DNA from: Bifidobacterium sp. ESL0690
Lineage (GTDB): Bacteria > Actinomycetota > Actinomycetes > Actinomycetales > Bifidobacteriaceae
Reading direction: 5' to 3'
DNA length: 64,000 nt
NCBI RefSeq assembly: GCF_029392315.1
Contig: NZ_CP113939.1
Location: 2,542,001-2,606,000, forward strand
Of this stretch, positions 47,025-57,700 are shown piece after piece. The notes below the pieces were generated by a model. It was not told where the DNA came from, ran no database searches, and saw only the letters and a program-made list of their open reading frames with translations. Each line of letters starts with the position of its first letter. Positions within the stretch are counted from its first letter, which is position 1. Position numbers and translations under genes: made by a program.

Positions 47025-47390
47025 ATGTTCGAACGAATCAAGAAATACAAAAAGGACCGAGAATGGCACTGGGACGATAGCAAAGCCGTCATGTACACCG
47101 GCGAAGAAGCACAAAAGCAAGCCAACGCAGTGCTGATGTATATCACCGGTGCTCCTGACGCGGACACCGCGGTACAGATGCTGTTGGAAGAGGATGGCCA
47201 AAAGCCGAGCAAACGCCCCAAAAGACCACAGCTCAAAATTTCCAACACATTGCGACATATTTTGAGTCCCGATCTCCGCTACAGCGTGGAGCAGGACGAT
47301 GATATTCGTAAAAACCAAACCGCAAGGGTGCGGCAGAAGCGGTGTCCAAGTTTTCCACCGCAAGCTTTTGTTATCAAGGACATAAAATGA
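47025..47390 (+). CDS. Small protein, possible antitoxin, copy 2
   Basis: 121 residues, 31 bases after copy 1, with a purine-rich GAAGAAAA upstream. It shares the core WHWDDSKAVMYTGEEAQKQ with copy 1, but the C-terminus diverged and is longer (basic KRPKRPQLKISNTL, then LSPDLRYSVEQDDD). No second copy of the first gene accompanies it, so only the putative antitoxin is duplicated. Confidence 0.6.
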   Translation: MFERIKKYKKDREWHWDDSKAVMYTGEEAQKQANAVLMYITGAPDADTAVQMLLEEDGQKPSKRPKRPQLKISNTLRHILSPDLRYSVEQDDDIRKNQTARVRQKRCPSFPPQAFVIKDIK

Positions 47391-47516
47391 GTTCAAATAA
47401 GGAAATATCCCTTATATTTCCTTATTTTACTATTTACGCTACAATTTCTGGCAGGTTGATTATCAGATTTTGCAGTGTACACATAATGAATACCGGTAAT
47501 TTGCAGGAAAGAACAA

Positions 47517-47702
47517 ATGTCAAATAGCCTGATGTTGGACGCAAGCGAGACGGGTCTCAATGACCCACGCTTCAAAAACAAGTCGGCTGATATCGATGAC
47601 CTTATACATTTCATAGATGGAAAAATCTCTGACTTGCAAAAAAGTTCAAAGCATAAGCCGCGTGTCTTTGACCCCATGAACTCAGGTTCAGACCGCAATT
47701 GA
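47517..47702 (+). CDS. Small hypothetical protein
   Basis: 61 residues, from ATG with AGGAAAGA six bases upstream. Acidic and polar (MSNSLMLDASETGLNDP..., DIDDLIHFIDGKISDLQKSS), with one likely amphipathic helix. No family recognised. It lies alone after the small operon. Confidence 0.4.
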   Translation: MSNSLMLDASETGLNDPRFKNKSADIDDLIHFIDGKISDLQKSSKHKPRVFDPMNSGSDRN

Positions 47703-48102
47703 CGGTATCGTGTAGCATCGCACGATCCGACTATTCAAATCGCTCGGTCATTGGTGATGTGTGCGCTAATCAATCTACCAAGCGGTCACAAAAAGGTAAA
47801 AACTGTAAGCCTGCGGCCAGAATGCGACACGCCGATGAAGTGACGAATTCACTGGGTTTTGAGGACGCGTCAAATCCTTCCAAATGGTCATGAAATGTAA
47901 GGCAAAGTAGGACGGCAAACGTTCCACTTAGCTTCCGGAAACGGCGTCGGGCAACCTGATTCGCCATACGACCTTGGGTTGAATTTGGGCGTAAGACACC
48001 CTAATGTTTAATCAATAGTTTAGGTGTTGTGTGAAATCGCGGCGTAATACGAAGTCGCGTCTAGAAGAGTTTGAAGTTTTGAAGTAAAAGGGTGGGTTCC
48101 TT
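47703..48102. other. Intergenic region before surface protein A
   Basis: About 400 bp with no gene I can support. A weak inverted repeat CCTAA...TTAGG lies near 48000-48023, and the leader runs into the surface protein A start. Promoter elements are not clear. Confidence 0.4.
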
Positions 48103-51100
48103 ATGAGTGTCATTCACAGTCTAGTTGCACTGACATTGTGCATAGCCACGGGAATCGTACCCCCCCCCCGCAAAATGAACCGTCACTAAATAATCCGAAT
48201 AATTCCAGCCCGGTCGCCGCTTCCAGCCAGGCTGCCACGGCCTCGGCTGCATCATCAACCTCGGCCATCGTCCCGGCCCACGGCCCCTCAACATCTTCCA
48301 CAACTACTTCTTCGATCTCAGCCACCTCCGCAGGCACCACAGCATCTTCGACTTCCGCTGATGCCACCCAAAACAGCAACAGCCAAACTGGCAACGCCGC
48401 CAGCAACCCTGCCACCAATCAGGCCCAAAGCAGCGTCAACGCGCAAGCATCCAACAAGCCCACAGCCGGCCTCACCCACACCAACGCCGCCGCCACCCCC
48501 ACAGCCAAACCCAAAACCCTAAGCGCCCTCACAGCAAAAGACTTCTCCAACGCGTCTAAGACCCTCGCCACATTCCAGCAAAGAATGAAGCAACCGAGCC
48601 GCCACAACGCCAACGACAGTCACCAGACCACACCAACCGCCGCCACCGAATCTAAGTCATCGGCAACCGGCACCCTGCCGCACGCCACAGCCACGCTGAC
48701 CGCCAGGCAGAGCCCGGTCTCCCCGAAAGCCACCTCCCCACTGACACGTGAAACATCCGCAGTCGGCCCGCAAGACGAACCCATGGTCGGCCCGCAGTCC
48801 GAGAACCCGCGTCTCACCCGTCTCTACGCCGACCCAAACGATGACGGGCATCTCCAAATCAGCGGCGAAGCCGATCAGGTCTACTACCCGAACAACTGGG
48901 TCCACGTGGTCATATGTCCCACCGGGCTTATCGGTAACCCCTTCACCCAACCCGGCCCCGTCACAGGAAATGGCGACGTGCCTGCGGCTTGCAGCAACAT
49001 CGAAACCTACACCGACGGGCACGCTGGCGGCTATACGGGCGGAGGCACGTTCACCTGGAGTGGCGACGAGGGACGTGGCAACTCCACCTGGACCACCCAA
49101 GACAGCGACTTCAAAGCAGGACCGGGCTATTACGACATCTGGGCCTACAACAGGAGCTGGGCCTGGAACTCCTATCAAAGTAACATCATCCGTTATGCCT
49201 ACACCTGCAACCGCGCGTCAGCCACGAAGGTCACGCTCATCTACGACATGTCAAGCATGCCGGGAGCATCCACGCCATCCAGCGTGACGGTGAACACAAG
49301 CGCAAGACAGGCCAGAGGCCAACTCGCCTACGAGCCAGACCACCCTTCATGGCAGGTATTCGACGGCTGGACCTTCAACGGCGCCAACTACAACGCCGGA
49401 CAAATCGTGACCTTCGACTGGCGTGCCAACGCCACATACACCGTCACTCCCCGCTGGCACCAGCCCACCACCGCGACGTTCAACTACAACCTCAACGGCA
49501 TGTCCGGCAGCACACCCGGCTCCCTGCAGTTCAACACCACCTATTACGGCGGCTCGTTCACCCTCCCGAATCCACCCTCGCACCCCGACTGGCAGATCTT
49601 CGACGGCTGGAGCATCGACGGCTCCAGCTACAACCCCGGCCAGACCTACACCTACGCCGCACACGACAACGGGACCCACACCGTCACCGCACGCTGGCAC
49701 ACCCGCTACGACACCGTCACCATCCATTACGACATGGGCGCCACCGGCTGCAACAAGCCGCCGGACCAGTCCGTCGACAGCACCTACTACACCAACACCA
49801 GCCTCGCAGGAACCCCCTCCACCTGCCCCGCACACACCGCCTTCGACGGATGGACCATCAACGGATACAACTACAACCCCGGCGGCATCTTCACCTACCC
49901 CCAGCACTACACCGCCACCTACACCGCAACAGCCCGCACCCATACCGTCCAGGCACCGACCGGCCTGACCGCCGCCTACCACATCGCCGGCACCGTCACC
50001 CTGTCCGGCACCAGCAACGTCCAGTCCGGCGACAAGATCACCGCCTGCATGACCGAAGGCACCGGCGACACCGCCTGCCAGCCAGCCATCACCGCACCCG
50101 CCAACAACAGCGCATGGCAGTGGACCATCACCTTCCCGGCCGGCGACTACACCACCCGCTACGGCATCGGCCGCCAGCACCACTTCACCGCCAAACTCAC
50201 CAGCAAAAACATCGACAGCACCCAAGCCGACCTGCAGGGCACGCTCCCATGGATGACCGTCAGCTACAAGCACGGCGAAGGCGCCACCGGCACTATACCC
50301 GACACCAACGCGCTGACCGACACGGCCACCGGCAAGGCCACATTCACCCTGCCCGACAAAGGCACCATGACACCGCCCGCGCACGCGTTCCCCGACTTCA
50401 CCGGATGGACCGACGGCACCACCCTCTGGCAGCCCGGCAGCAGGGACATCCCCACCAACACCACCGGCGCATCCACCGACGCAAACGGGCACACCACCCT
50501 CACCCTCACCGCCCAATGGCACACCGTCACCGCACCCACCGGCGTGACGGTCACATGGAAGCATGACATACGCTACGGCAATCCCGGGGTTGTGTTCACG
50601 GCCTCGGGCCTGCCGACAGCGGCGACCGGCTGGCAAATCCGTTACAAGCCCAAGAGCAGCCAGTCCTGGTGGACCTCGCCCAGCGACAAGATGGCACCCA
50701 CCGACACTTACGAGACGGAGAACTTCGACTTCACTCCCGGAAGCACGTGGACCGTCCAACTGCGCGACGTGGCCAAGGACGGCAACGGCAACACCGTCAC
50801 CAGCGACTGGAGTCCTGAGATCACCGGGATCCTGCCCTGGATGGATGTGACCCTGCTGCCGGGCGGCCAGCAGCCCGGCGACACCACGGTTGGCCATGCC
50901 AAGGGCTTGGTCGACCAGGTCGAGCATAAGGGGTACGTGACCTTGCCGGCCGGCGTAGGGACCGTGCCTGCCGGCATGGCGTTCCAATCAACCGGCGGGT
51001 GGACCACCCGCCCGGACGGTTCGGGCAGCGCCTACGACATAGGCGCCGCCGACATTCCCACCAGCATGGGCGCGGCCGGAAGCGACGGCACGGTCTTGCT

Positions 51101-53606
51101 GACCCTGTACGCCCGGTGGAGGATGGCGACGCAGGCGCCCGCGCGCGGCCAACCGTGTGCGAGTGTGGCGGGTTGGGCGCAGTGGGGCACATCGGCCGGC
51201 GCGATAGCGGGCGTGGGCGACGCGGCCCACCCGCAGGACACGGGCGCGGTCTGCTATGCCATTGAGGGCACGACCCTGCGCCTGACCGGCGGCACCAGCC
51301 CGGCCTACGAAGACCCCGACGGTGTTCCCTGGGCGTCTCGAAAGGCCCTCATCACTAAGATCAGCGTCGAGGGCGACCTCACCCTTGACGGAAACAGGAT
51401 AGTCTATGCCGGGGCGCCATTCCGTCGCATGACGCTCCTCAGCGACTTCACGATCATCCCAGCAGGAAGACTCCGCCTGACCGGTCAGGCGGCCGGTAGT
51501 CTTTTCGATAGCGATGGGGCGCTGCTTTCCCTCGATGTGACCCGTTTCGACATTGCCGCCGCCCAAACGCTGGACTACATGTTCTCCAGGTGCGCCAGCT
51601 TGGAATCAATCACGGGACTGGAGTCATGGAAGACGGACAACATCACCAACATGTCGTCCATGTTCAACGGCGACGGCCAACTGACGGACGTGTCGGGCAC
51701 CGCCGGCTGGAACACCGCCAAAGTGGATTCCATGAAATACATGTTCTCCGGCTGTGACAGTCTGGTCGACCTGGACATGAGCCAATGGGTGACCAGCCAG
51801 ATGGACGGGTACGGCCTGTCCCAGCTGATGCCAAAGAACCTCAAACGCCTGCGACTCGGGCCCAACACAAGAATCGCCCGCTCGACAGGCTACGACGACG
51901 CATGGGTCTACATATCGGCCACCCACACCTGGCACCGATGGGACTGGCCCAAAGACCACCACCCCGTCGACGGCGGCGCCGTCACCGACCCTGCGGGAAC
52001 AGCCACCAACGGCACGCTGGACGCGTTCGAGTCGCGCGCCGCCTCCTCGGACCCGGCCGGCACCTACATCCGCGACGACGTCACCCCCACCTGGACCGAC
52101 CTCACCTACAACCTCAACGGCGGCGCCGGAGACGCCAGCCTGCCCACCGCCGTCAGCACCACCGATAGCACTGGCCTCGCCATCGACACCACCTTCAAGG
52201 ACGGCGAATACGCCACCGCCAGCCCCACCCACATCACCGGCAACAAACCCCACCAACTCTTCCAAGGCTGGGCCATCGACACCACCAACATGACCGGCGG
52301 CACCGCCACCATCAACAACCACACCATCACCGCGGCCAAGGGAGCCGGCGGCGTGGCAACCGTCACCGCCCAATGGACCCCGGCCCCCCAGGCCATGCCT
52401 GGCACACTGGCCGTGTCCGTCACCCCGAACACCACCGACCAGGGCGGCGTCAGCGTAAGCGTCACCGCCACGCTCGATACGGCCATGCCCGCCATCGACG
52501 CCGCCAACGGCGACCCGGCCAAACCCGCCGTAGACGCCGGCGGCACGGTCAAGGTCTGCGCCAAACCCAGCAGCCAGAACGACGACTACTACAGCGTGCA
52601 ATGCCAGGCCAAGGCCAGCACCACCGCGGGAAGCCAGACCATCACCCCCGACCCGCTGCAACTGCCCGGCACCGCCCAACTCGATGGCAACACGGTCTCC
52701 TTCCCCGCACCCGGAGAGCAATACACGCTGGCTGCCACCTACACGCTCACCGACCCCCAGACCCGCAACCAAATCGACTCCACCGCCACACAAGCCGGAG
52801 GCGGCTCCGTGACCGGCACCCTGCCCTGGGCCGACACCTCCTTCGACACCAACGACTCACACGGCGGCACCGGCACCGCACCCGACGACGCCAAGTCGTT
52901 CGTCGACACCGCCAGCGGCAAGGCCTGGGCCTCCCTGCCCAACGCCACCAACACCATGACCCCCGAACACACATTGTTCGCCGGATGGTCCGCCACCGCG
53001 AGCGCCGCCAACCCAGACACCGGCATGGGCGACCCCGCCAACCGCAACATCCAGCTGCCCGCAACCACGGGAGCCACCGAGACCCAGACCACGTTGTATG
53101 CAATCTGGCACAAGCTCACCGCACCCGACGTCTCCGTCATCAAGCGCAACACCCTGACCAACACCGTCACCATCCAAGGCACCGCCATGCCATGGCAGGC
53201 CGGCGAGACCGTCAGCATCAAAATCGTCCCCCTCGACGGTCAAAACGACGGCACCATCCTCGACAACCAATGGCACACCACCGACATGGACCCCGTCGGT
53301 CTCAACAACGGCAGCTACCAACACCCCTGGAGCATCACCCTCACCGAGGACCAGCTACCCGTTCGCGGACGCTACCGCATCGACACCAGACTCAACGGAG
53401 AAGACACCCCATGGCGCGCCGCACCACACACCGTCTACGCCGAAAGCTCCTCCTCACCCATCACCCTCACCGGCCTCTACAGCCACGCACTCCCCCTGAC
53501 CGGCGGGCAACGCACCATGCTGATCGTCGCCCTCGCCCTCCTGTGCGTACTGCTCACCGCAGGCAGCCAGCTCGCCCGCAACCGCAGACGCTGGCACCAC
53601 CAATAA
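48103..53606 (+). CDS. Surface protein A: BspA/InlB-repeat adhesin, frame-OFF at a poly-C tract
   Basis: ATG at 48103 begins MSVIHSLVALTLCIATGIV, matching the signal-peptide starts of paralogues B and C. After a run of ten C the frame closes at TAA 48187. The 1800-codon body lies in another frame, open from upstream of 48138 to 53606; 11 or 8 C would fuse them. The body holds a Ser/Thr/Ala stalk with GLTHTN and a VGPQ-type segment, then four InlB-type B-repeats (about 380-615, FDGW motif), Ig-like domains and further B-repeats, DUF285 repeats (about 1160-1250, FNGDGQLTDVSG), two more modules, and LPLTGG near residue 1797 with membrane helix and basic tail (NRRRWHHQ). GTG 48138 could start the body but would lack a signal peptide. 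Confidence 0.85.
48160..48169 (+). repeat. Poly-C tract (10 C), candidate phase-variation switch
   Basis: Ten consecutive C just after the hydrophobic core of the signal peptide of surface protein A. As sequenced it joins the signal peptide to the wrong frame. Tracts of this length are prone to slipped-strand mispairing, and homopolymer G/C switches of pilus or surface genes are known in bifidobacteria and other genera. Confidence 0.8.
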
Positions 53607-53663
53607 TCAAAGACTTCCCGCCCGGCCGTACCCAACCAACCGGCCAAGGACGGGAACCCAACC

Positions 53664-53714
53664 GGGTGCCGGCACGGGACCAACACACCAACAACCAACC
53701 CCGCGCCGGCACCC
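53664..53714. terminator. GC-rich 10-bp inverted repeat after surface protein A
   Basis: GGGTGCCGGC (53664-53673) and its complement (53705-53714), with a 31-base loop. It may be a terminator for A or for the convergent hipB region; no T-tract. Confidence 0.4.
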
Positions 53715-53801
53715 ACCCAACACAACCAACGAGCAAAACAATCGCAGCCAATCACGTCACAAGCCACGCCAAGCGATTATCCCAATCCCCCCGCTCCGGC
53801 A

Positions 53802-53978
53802 TCATTGCCGCAGCAAAGCCGAGTTCTCCACAATGCCTTCCACCGTCCGAGTGATGATGCCGTCCCGGTCCATGGCCGAATACCGCTCGGCCACCTGTGG
53901 CAGCGCGCCCCGCAAGCCGTCAACAACGTCGTTGACGATGCCCTCGCCCCGTTGGGCCGGGATACCCAGACGAGACCT
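53802..53978 (-). pseudogene. hipA remnant (C-terminal fragment only)
   Basis: Directly after the hipB stop and in the same frame, about 58 codons read GIPAQRGEGIVNDVVDGL, then PQVAERYSAMDRDGIITRTV, ending SALLRQ and a stop at 53802. This resembles the last helices of HipA-family Ser/Thr kinases. The kinase core (about 350 residues) and a start codon are missing, consistent with an internal deletion that fused the hipB end to the hipA tail. Identification rests on position and short similarity by eye. Confidence 0.6.
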
Positions 53979-54239
53979 TTATCCGACCTCCTTGGCACCG
54001 CGGGCAAACCGGCGAGGTTCCACCGTTTGCGGCTCACGTTCCGCGTCCAGCCGCAGCCCCAGCGCCGAGAACACCTGCAGCACCTTATACATGTCAAAGG
54101 AGGGCTTGCCCGTCTCGACCTGGGCGATCCAGCTACGCGAAACCGCCGAGCGATCCGCGAGCTGCTGCTGGGTGAGCCCCAGGCCCTCGCGCCCCTCCTT
54201 AATCGCCATACCTACGTCAAGCATTGTCCGGATTTGCAT
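53979..54239 (-). CDS. hipB: HipB-like XRE-family DNA-binding protein
   Basis: 86 residues from ATG at 54239 (MQIRTMLDVG), with AGGTGG eight bases upstream; a longer start at 54281 would place the operator inside the gene. The helix-turn-helix reads GLTQQQLADRSAVSRSWIAQ, then VETGKPSFDMYKVLQVFSAL, typical of HipB antitoxins that repress their own operon. The cognate hipA is reduced to a fragment, so this is an orphan repressor. It sits between surface genes A and B and could have gained other targets. Confidence 0.85.
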   Translation of the reverse strand: MQIRTMLDVGMAIKEGREGLGLTQQQLADRSAVSRSWIAQVETGKPSFDMYKVLQVFSALGLRLDAEREPQTVEPRRFARGAKEVG

Positions 54240-54261
54240 GCTTTCAGCCACCTTTTGTCCA

Positions 54262-54293
54262 CGAACGTAAACAATACGCATTGTACACGTTCG
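54262..54293. promoter_or_regulatory. Operator-like inverted repeat upstream of hipB
   Basis: Arms CGAACGTAAACAAT (54262-54275) and ATTGTACACGTTCG (54280-54293) match at 12 of 14 positions around ACGC. The repeat starts 22 bases before the chosen start, the usual place for a HipB autorepression site. Confidence 0.6.
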
Positions 54294-54671
54294 TCAACAA
54301 GTAGGCAATCTGAAAGCAAGATGAACCGGGCGAACTCCACCGATTGAGCACGATGCAGACAAAGACCACGGAACAACCATTGCAAGACCACGACTCGGGA
54401 TGGCCAGCCCCAAACCTATGCCCGCGCCAGCACCTACACACCACCCACACCTAATCCGCGACACGCCGAAGCAAGACACAGAAAAAGCGGGTTTTCATAT
54501 CTTTTAAATCATCCCGAAACTTTCCAAGAAACCAACAAAACGCAGTACAAAAGCAATGACAAACCTATGACCGGTGTCGCATTTCTCAATCAATAGAATT
54601 CATCCATTCCGAACAAACAAGATGAATTTGTACAACAAATTGCATATAGTAATACTTGGTGTGTTGGTTAG
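54294..54671. other. Intergenic region between hipB and surface protein B
   Basis: No gene is supported. The right half becomes A/T-rich (from about 54490) and contains TAGTAATACT near 54648. This is the promoter-side region for surface protein B. Confidence 0.4.
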
Positions 54672-54711
54672 ATCACAGTTCTGTGATGTGTTGGATCACG
54701 GAGTTGTGATC
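54672..54711. promoter_or_regulatory. Two adjacent palindromes upstream of surface protein B
   Basis: ATCACAGTTCTGTGAT (54672-54687, 7-2-7 perfect) and GATCACGGAGTTGTGATC (54694-54711, 6-6-6 perfect) share the ATCAC/GTGAT half-site and are spaced about two helical turns centre to centre. They end 27 bases before the start codon, so a bound repressor would block initiation. Confidence 0.6.
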
Positions 54712-54737
54712 AGAGAAATAGAAAAGTTGGTTGGGAA

Positions 54738-57700
54738 ATGGGTGTTATTAACGGTTTTGTCGCTTCATTGCTATGTATAGCCATGACAATCATGGCTCCG
54801 ATGTCTTCTGGAGCGTCCAATGACCCGGTGGGGCCGTCCACCCAGACGACATCCAGCCAGGCCGCATCGGCCACTTCCGCCTCAGTATCTTCCACGATTC
54901 AGACTTCTGCGTCTTCGGCTCCTTCCGCTTCCGCTAGCACTACCTCCGCTGGCTCCACCCAAGCCAGCAACGGTCAAACCGGCAACACCGCCGGCAACTC
55001 TGCCGGCAACTCTGCCGCCAATCAGACCCAAAGCACCGTCAACGCGCAGGCATCCAACAAGCCCACGCAACAGCCGAATACCAACCAACCTGCAAACCAA
55101 CCCCAAAACGCCCAAAACGGAACACGTACACCAGGCAAAGATGCCAAGCACACCTCCGCCGCCGGCCTCACCCACACCAACGCCGCCGGCACCCCCACGG
55201 CCAAACCCAAAACGCTCGGCGCTCTCGCAACAAAAGACTTCTCCAACGCATCCAAGACCCTGGCCACATTCCTGCAGCGGATAAAGCAACCGGACCACCA
55301 GGCCAGATTAGCAAGCATCACAAGCACACAATCATCGGCATCCGGCACCTTGCCACGCGCCACAGCCACCTTGCCCGCCAGCCAGAGCCCAGTCTCCTCG
55401 AAAGCCACCTCCCCGATGGCACACGAAGCGCCCGAGGCAAGCCCGCAGGACGAACCGGTTGTCGGCCCGCAGGGCAATCCAGTGGTTGGCCCCCAGGGTT
55501 CAGGCCAAGTCCGCGTCTCGTCGTGGAGCGTCGACTCGGACGGCGTGGTCCACGCGTCCGGCACCGCCGACACAATCGGCGGGCAGACCACATGGATCGC
55601 CCTGCGCGCCTGCCCCGTCGGCACCCCCTTCCCCAACCTCCCCAACGGCTCAAGGCCCGAGGGCTGCATGGACCAGGAGATGCTCACCGACGGCCACAGC
55701 GGCGGATACGACGGGCCCGACAACTTCCCATGGGGCGGCTTCTATGCCGGCAGCCACAAGATGTTCGTAAGCGGGGCGGGCTACTACAACATCTGGGTCT
55801 TCTCCCAAACCGCGTGGGGCAACACGAGGGTGGGCCCCTTCACCGTGGCATCAAACTACTACGCCAACGGCACACAGGTCACCGGCACGAAGGTGACGCT
55901 GTCGTATGGCATGCCGTCAGGCTGGTCAACGCCGTCCACGCAGACCATGGACACGACCCGCGCCGCAGCCGGCGTGTATCTGCCGGGCGAGCCGAACCAC
56001 CCGTCCTGGGCCGTGTTCGACGGATGGACGCTCAACGGCACGAACTATTCAGCCAACCAGTACGTCGAGTTCCCCAAGAGCACCAACGCCTCGTACACTG
56101 TCACCGCACGATGGCATGCACTGCCCACGAGCGTCAGGTTCAACTACAACCTCAACGGCATGTCCGGCAGCACACCCAGCTCCCAGGAAATCAACACCAC
56201 ATATTACGGCGGCTCGATCACCCTGGTCTCCCCGCCCTCACATCCCGCCTGGCAGGTCTTCGACGGCTGGCAGGTCGACGGCCGGGACAACGTAAACCCC
56301 GGCAAGACTTACACATATCCCGCCCATGACGAAAGCACCCACACCGTCACCGCACGCTGGCACATCAACTACACGGGCCTGAGCGTCTACTACAACCTCA
56401 ACGGCATGCCCGCCACACAACCCGGCAGCCAATACGCCGACACCACCTACAACTCCGCAAGCCTCACCGTCGGCGGCGCCCCTTCGGGCATACCCTCCTG
56501 GGCCGCGTTCGACGGCTGGTACACCAACACCAGCGGCACCGGCACCGACTACCAAGGCCGCACCCTCAGTCTCGGCTACCAGTCAAACGCGAGCTACACC
56601 CTCTACGCCAAATGGCACGCCCTGCCCACCAACATCACCATCACCTACGACATGGGCACCACCGGATGCGACAAGCCCGCCGACCAGCATCCCGACAGCA
56701 CCGGCAAGACCGGCACCGCCACCACCACACTCGCCGGCACACCCGCCACCTGCCCCGCCCACACCCACTTCGACGGCTGGACCATCAACGGCACCGACTA
56801 CGCCCCCGGCGGCACCTTCACCTACCCCAGACACTCCACCGACACCTACACCGCCACCGCGCGAACACACACCGTCCAAGCGCCCACCAACCTCACCGCC
56901 GCCTACCACATCACCGGCACCGTCACCCTGTCCGGCACCAGCAGCGTCCAATCCGGCGACAAGATCACCGCCTGCATGACCGAAGGCACCGGCGACACCA
57001 GCTGCCATCCAGCACTCACCGCCACCGCCAACAACAGCGCCTGGAACTGGACCGTCACCTTCCCAGCCGCCGACTACACCACCAAATACGGCTACGGACA
57101 CCAACACCACTTCACCGCCAAACTCACCAGCAAAAACACCGACAGCGCCACCGCCGACCTCAAGGGCACCCTTCCCTGGACCACCCTCAGCTTCGACAAG
57201 GGCGCCAGCGGCGGCACCGCGCCCGGCAGCAAGGACGCATTGACCGACACGACCGCCAACAAGGCCACGTTCACCCTGCCCGGCAAAGGCACCATGACCG
57301 CACCCGCCAACGCGTTCCCCGACTTCACCGGCTGGAGCGACGGCACCAACCTCTGGCAGCCCGGCGGCAGGGACATCCCCACCAACGCCAGCGGCGCGTC
57401 GACCGACACGAACGGGCACACCACACTCACCCTCACCGCCCAATGGCACACCGTCCCAGCACCCACCGGCGTCACCGCCACATGGTCACACACCACAGGC
57501 TGGATCTCGTTCAAGGCGTCAGGCCTGCCGACGGGGACGACCAGCTGGCAGATACGCTACAAGCCCAATAGCAGCCAGTCCTGGTGGACCTCGCCCAACG
57601 ACACGATGACACCCACCGACACCTACCATACGTATTACTCTGATTTCACGCCCGGCGACACATGGACCGCACAGGTGCGCGCCACCGCCAACGACGGCTC

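Noticed and set aside
47699..47967. Small frames on both strands (47699-47893 plus, 47770-47967 minus) after the small hypothetical gene
   Set aside because: No convincing start signals and no recognised family; they might be a decayed gene end, but this cannot be shown.
48745..48760. ACACGTGAAACA in surface protein A, similar to a half parS
   Set aside because: The left half does not match, and paralogue C has the same peptide with a different DNA sequence, so it is coding similarity only.
49347..50987. 546-codon minus-strand frame opposite surface protein A
   Set aside because: Antisense shadow of a strongly C-rich gene, giving a Gly/Val/Ala-rich translation; the same applies to other long minus frames at 51.6-63.8 kb.
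53777..54097. 106-codon minus-strand frame across the hipB end
   Set aside because: It overlaps hipB in another frame and is Arg/Trp/Cys-rich; the hipA-tail frame is more protein-like.
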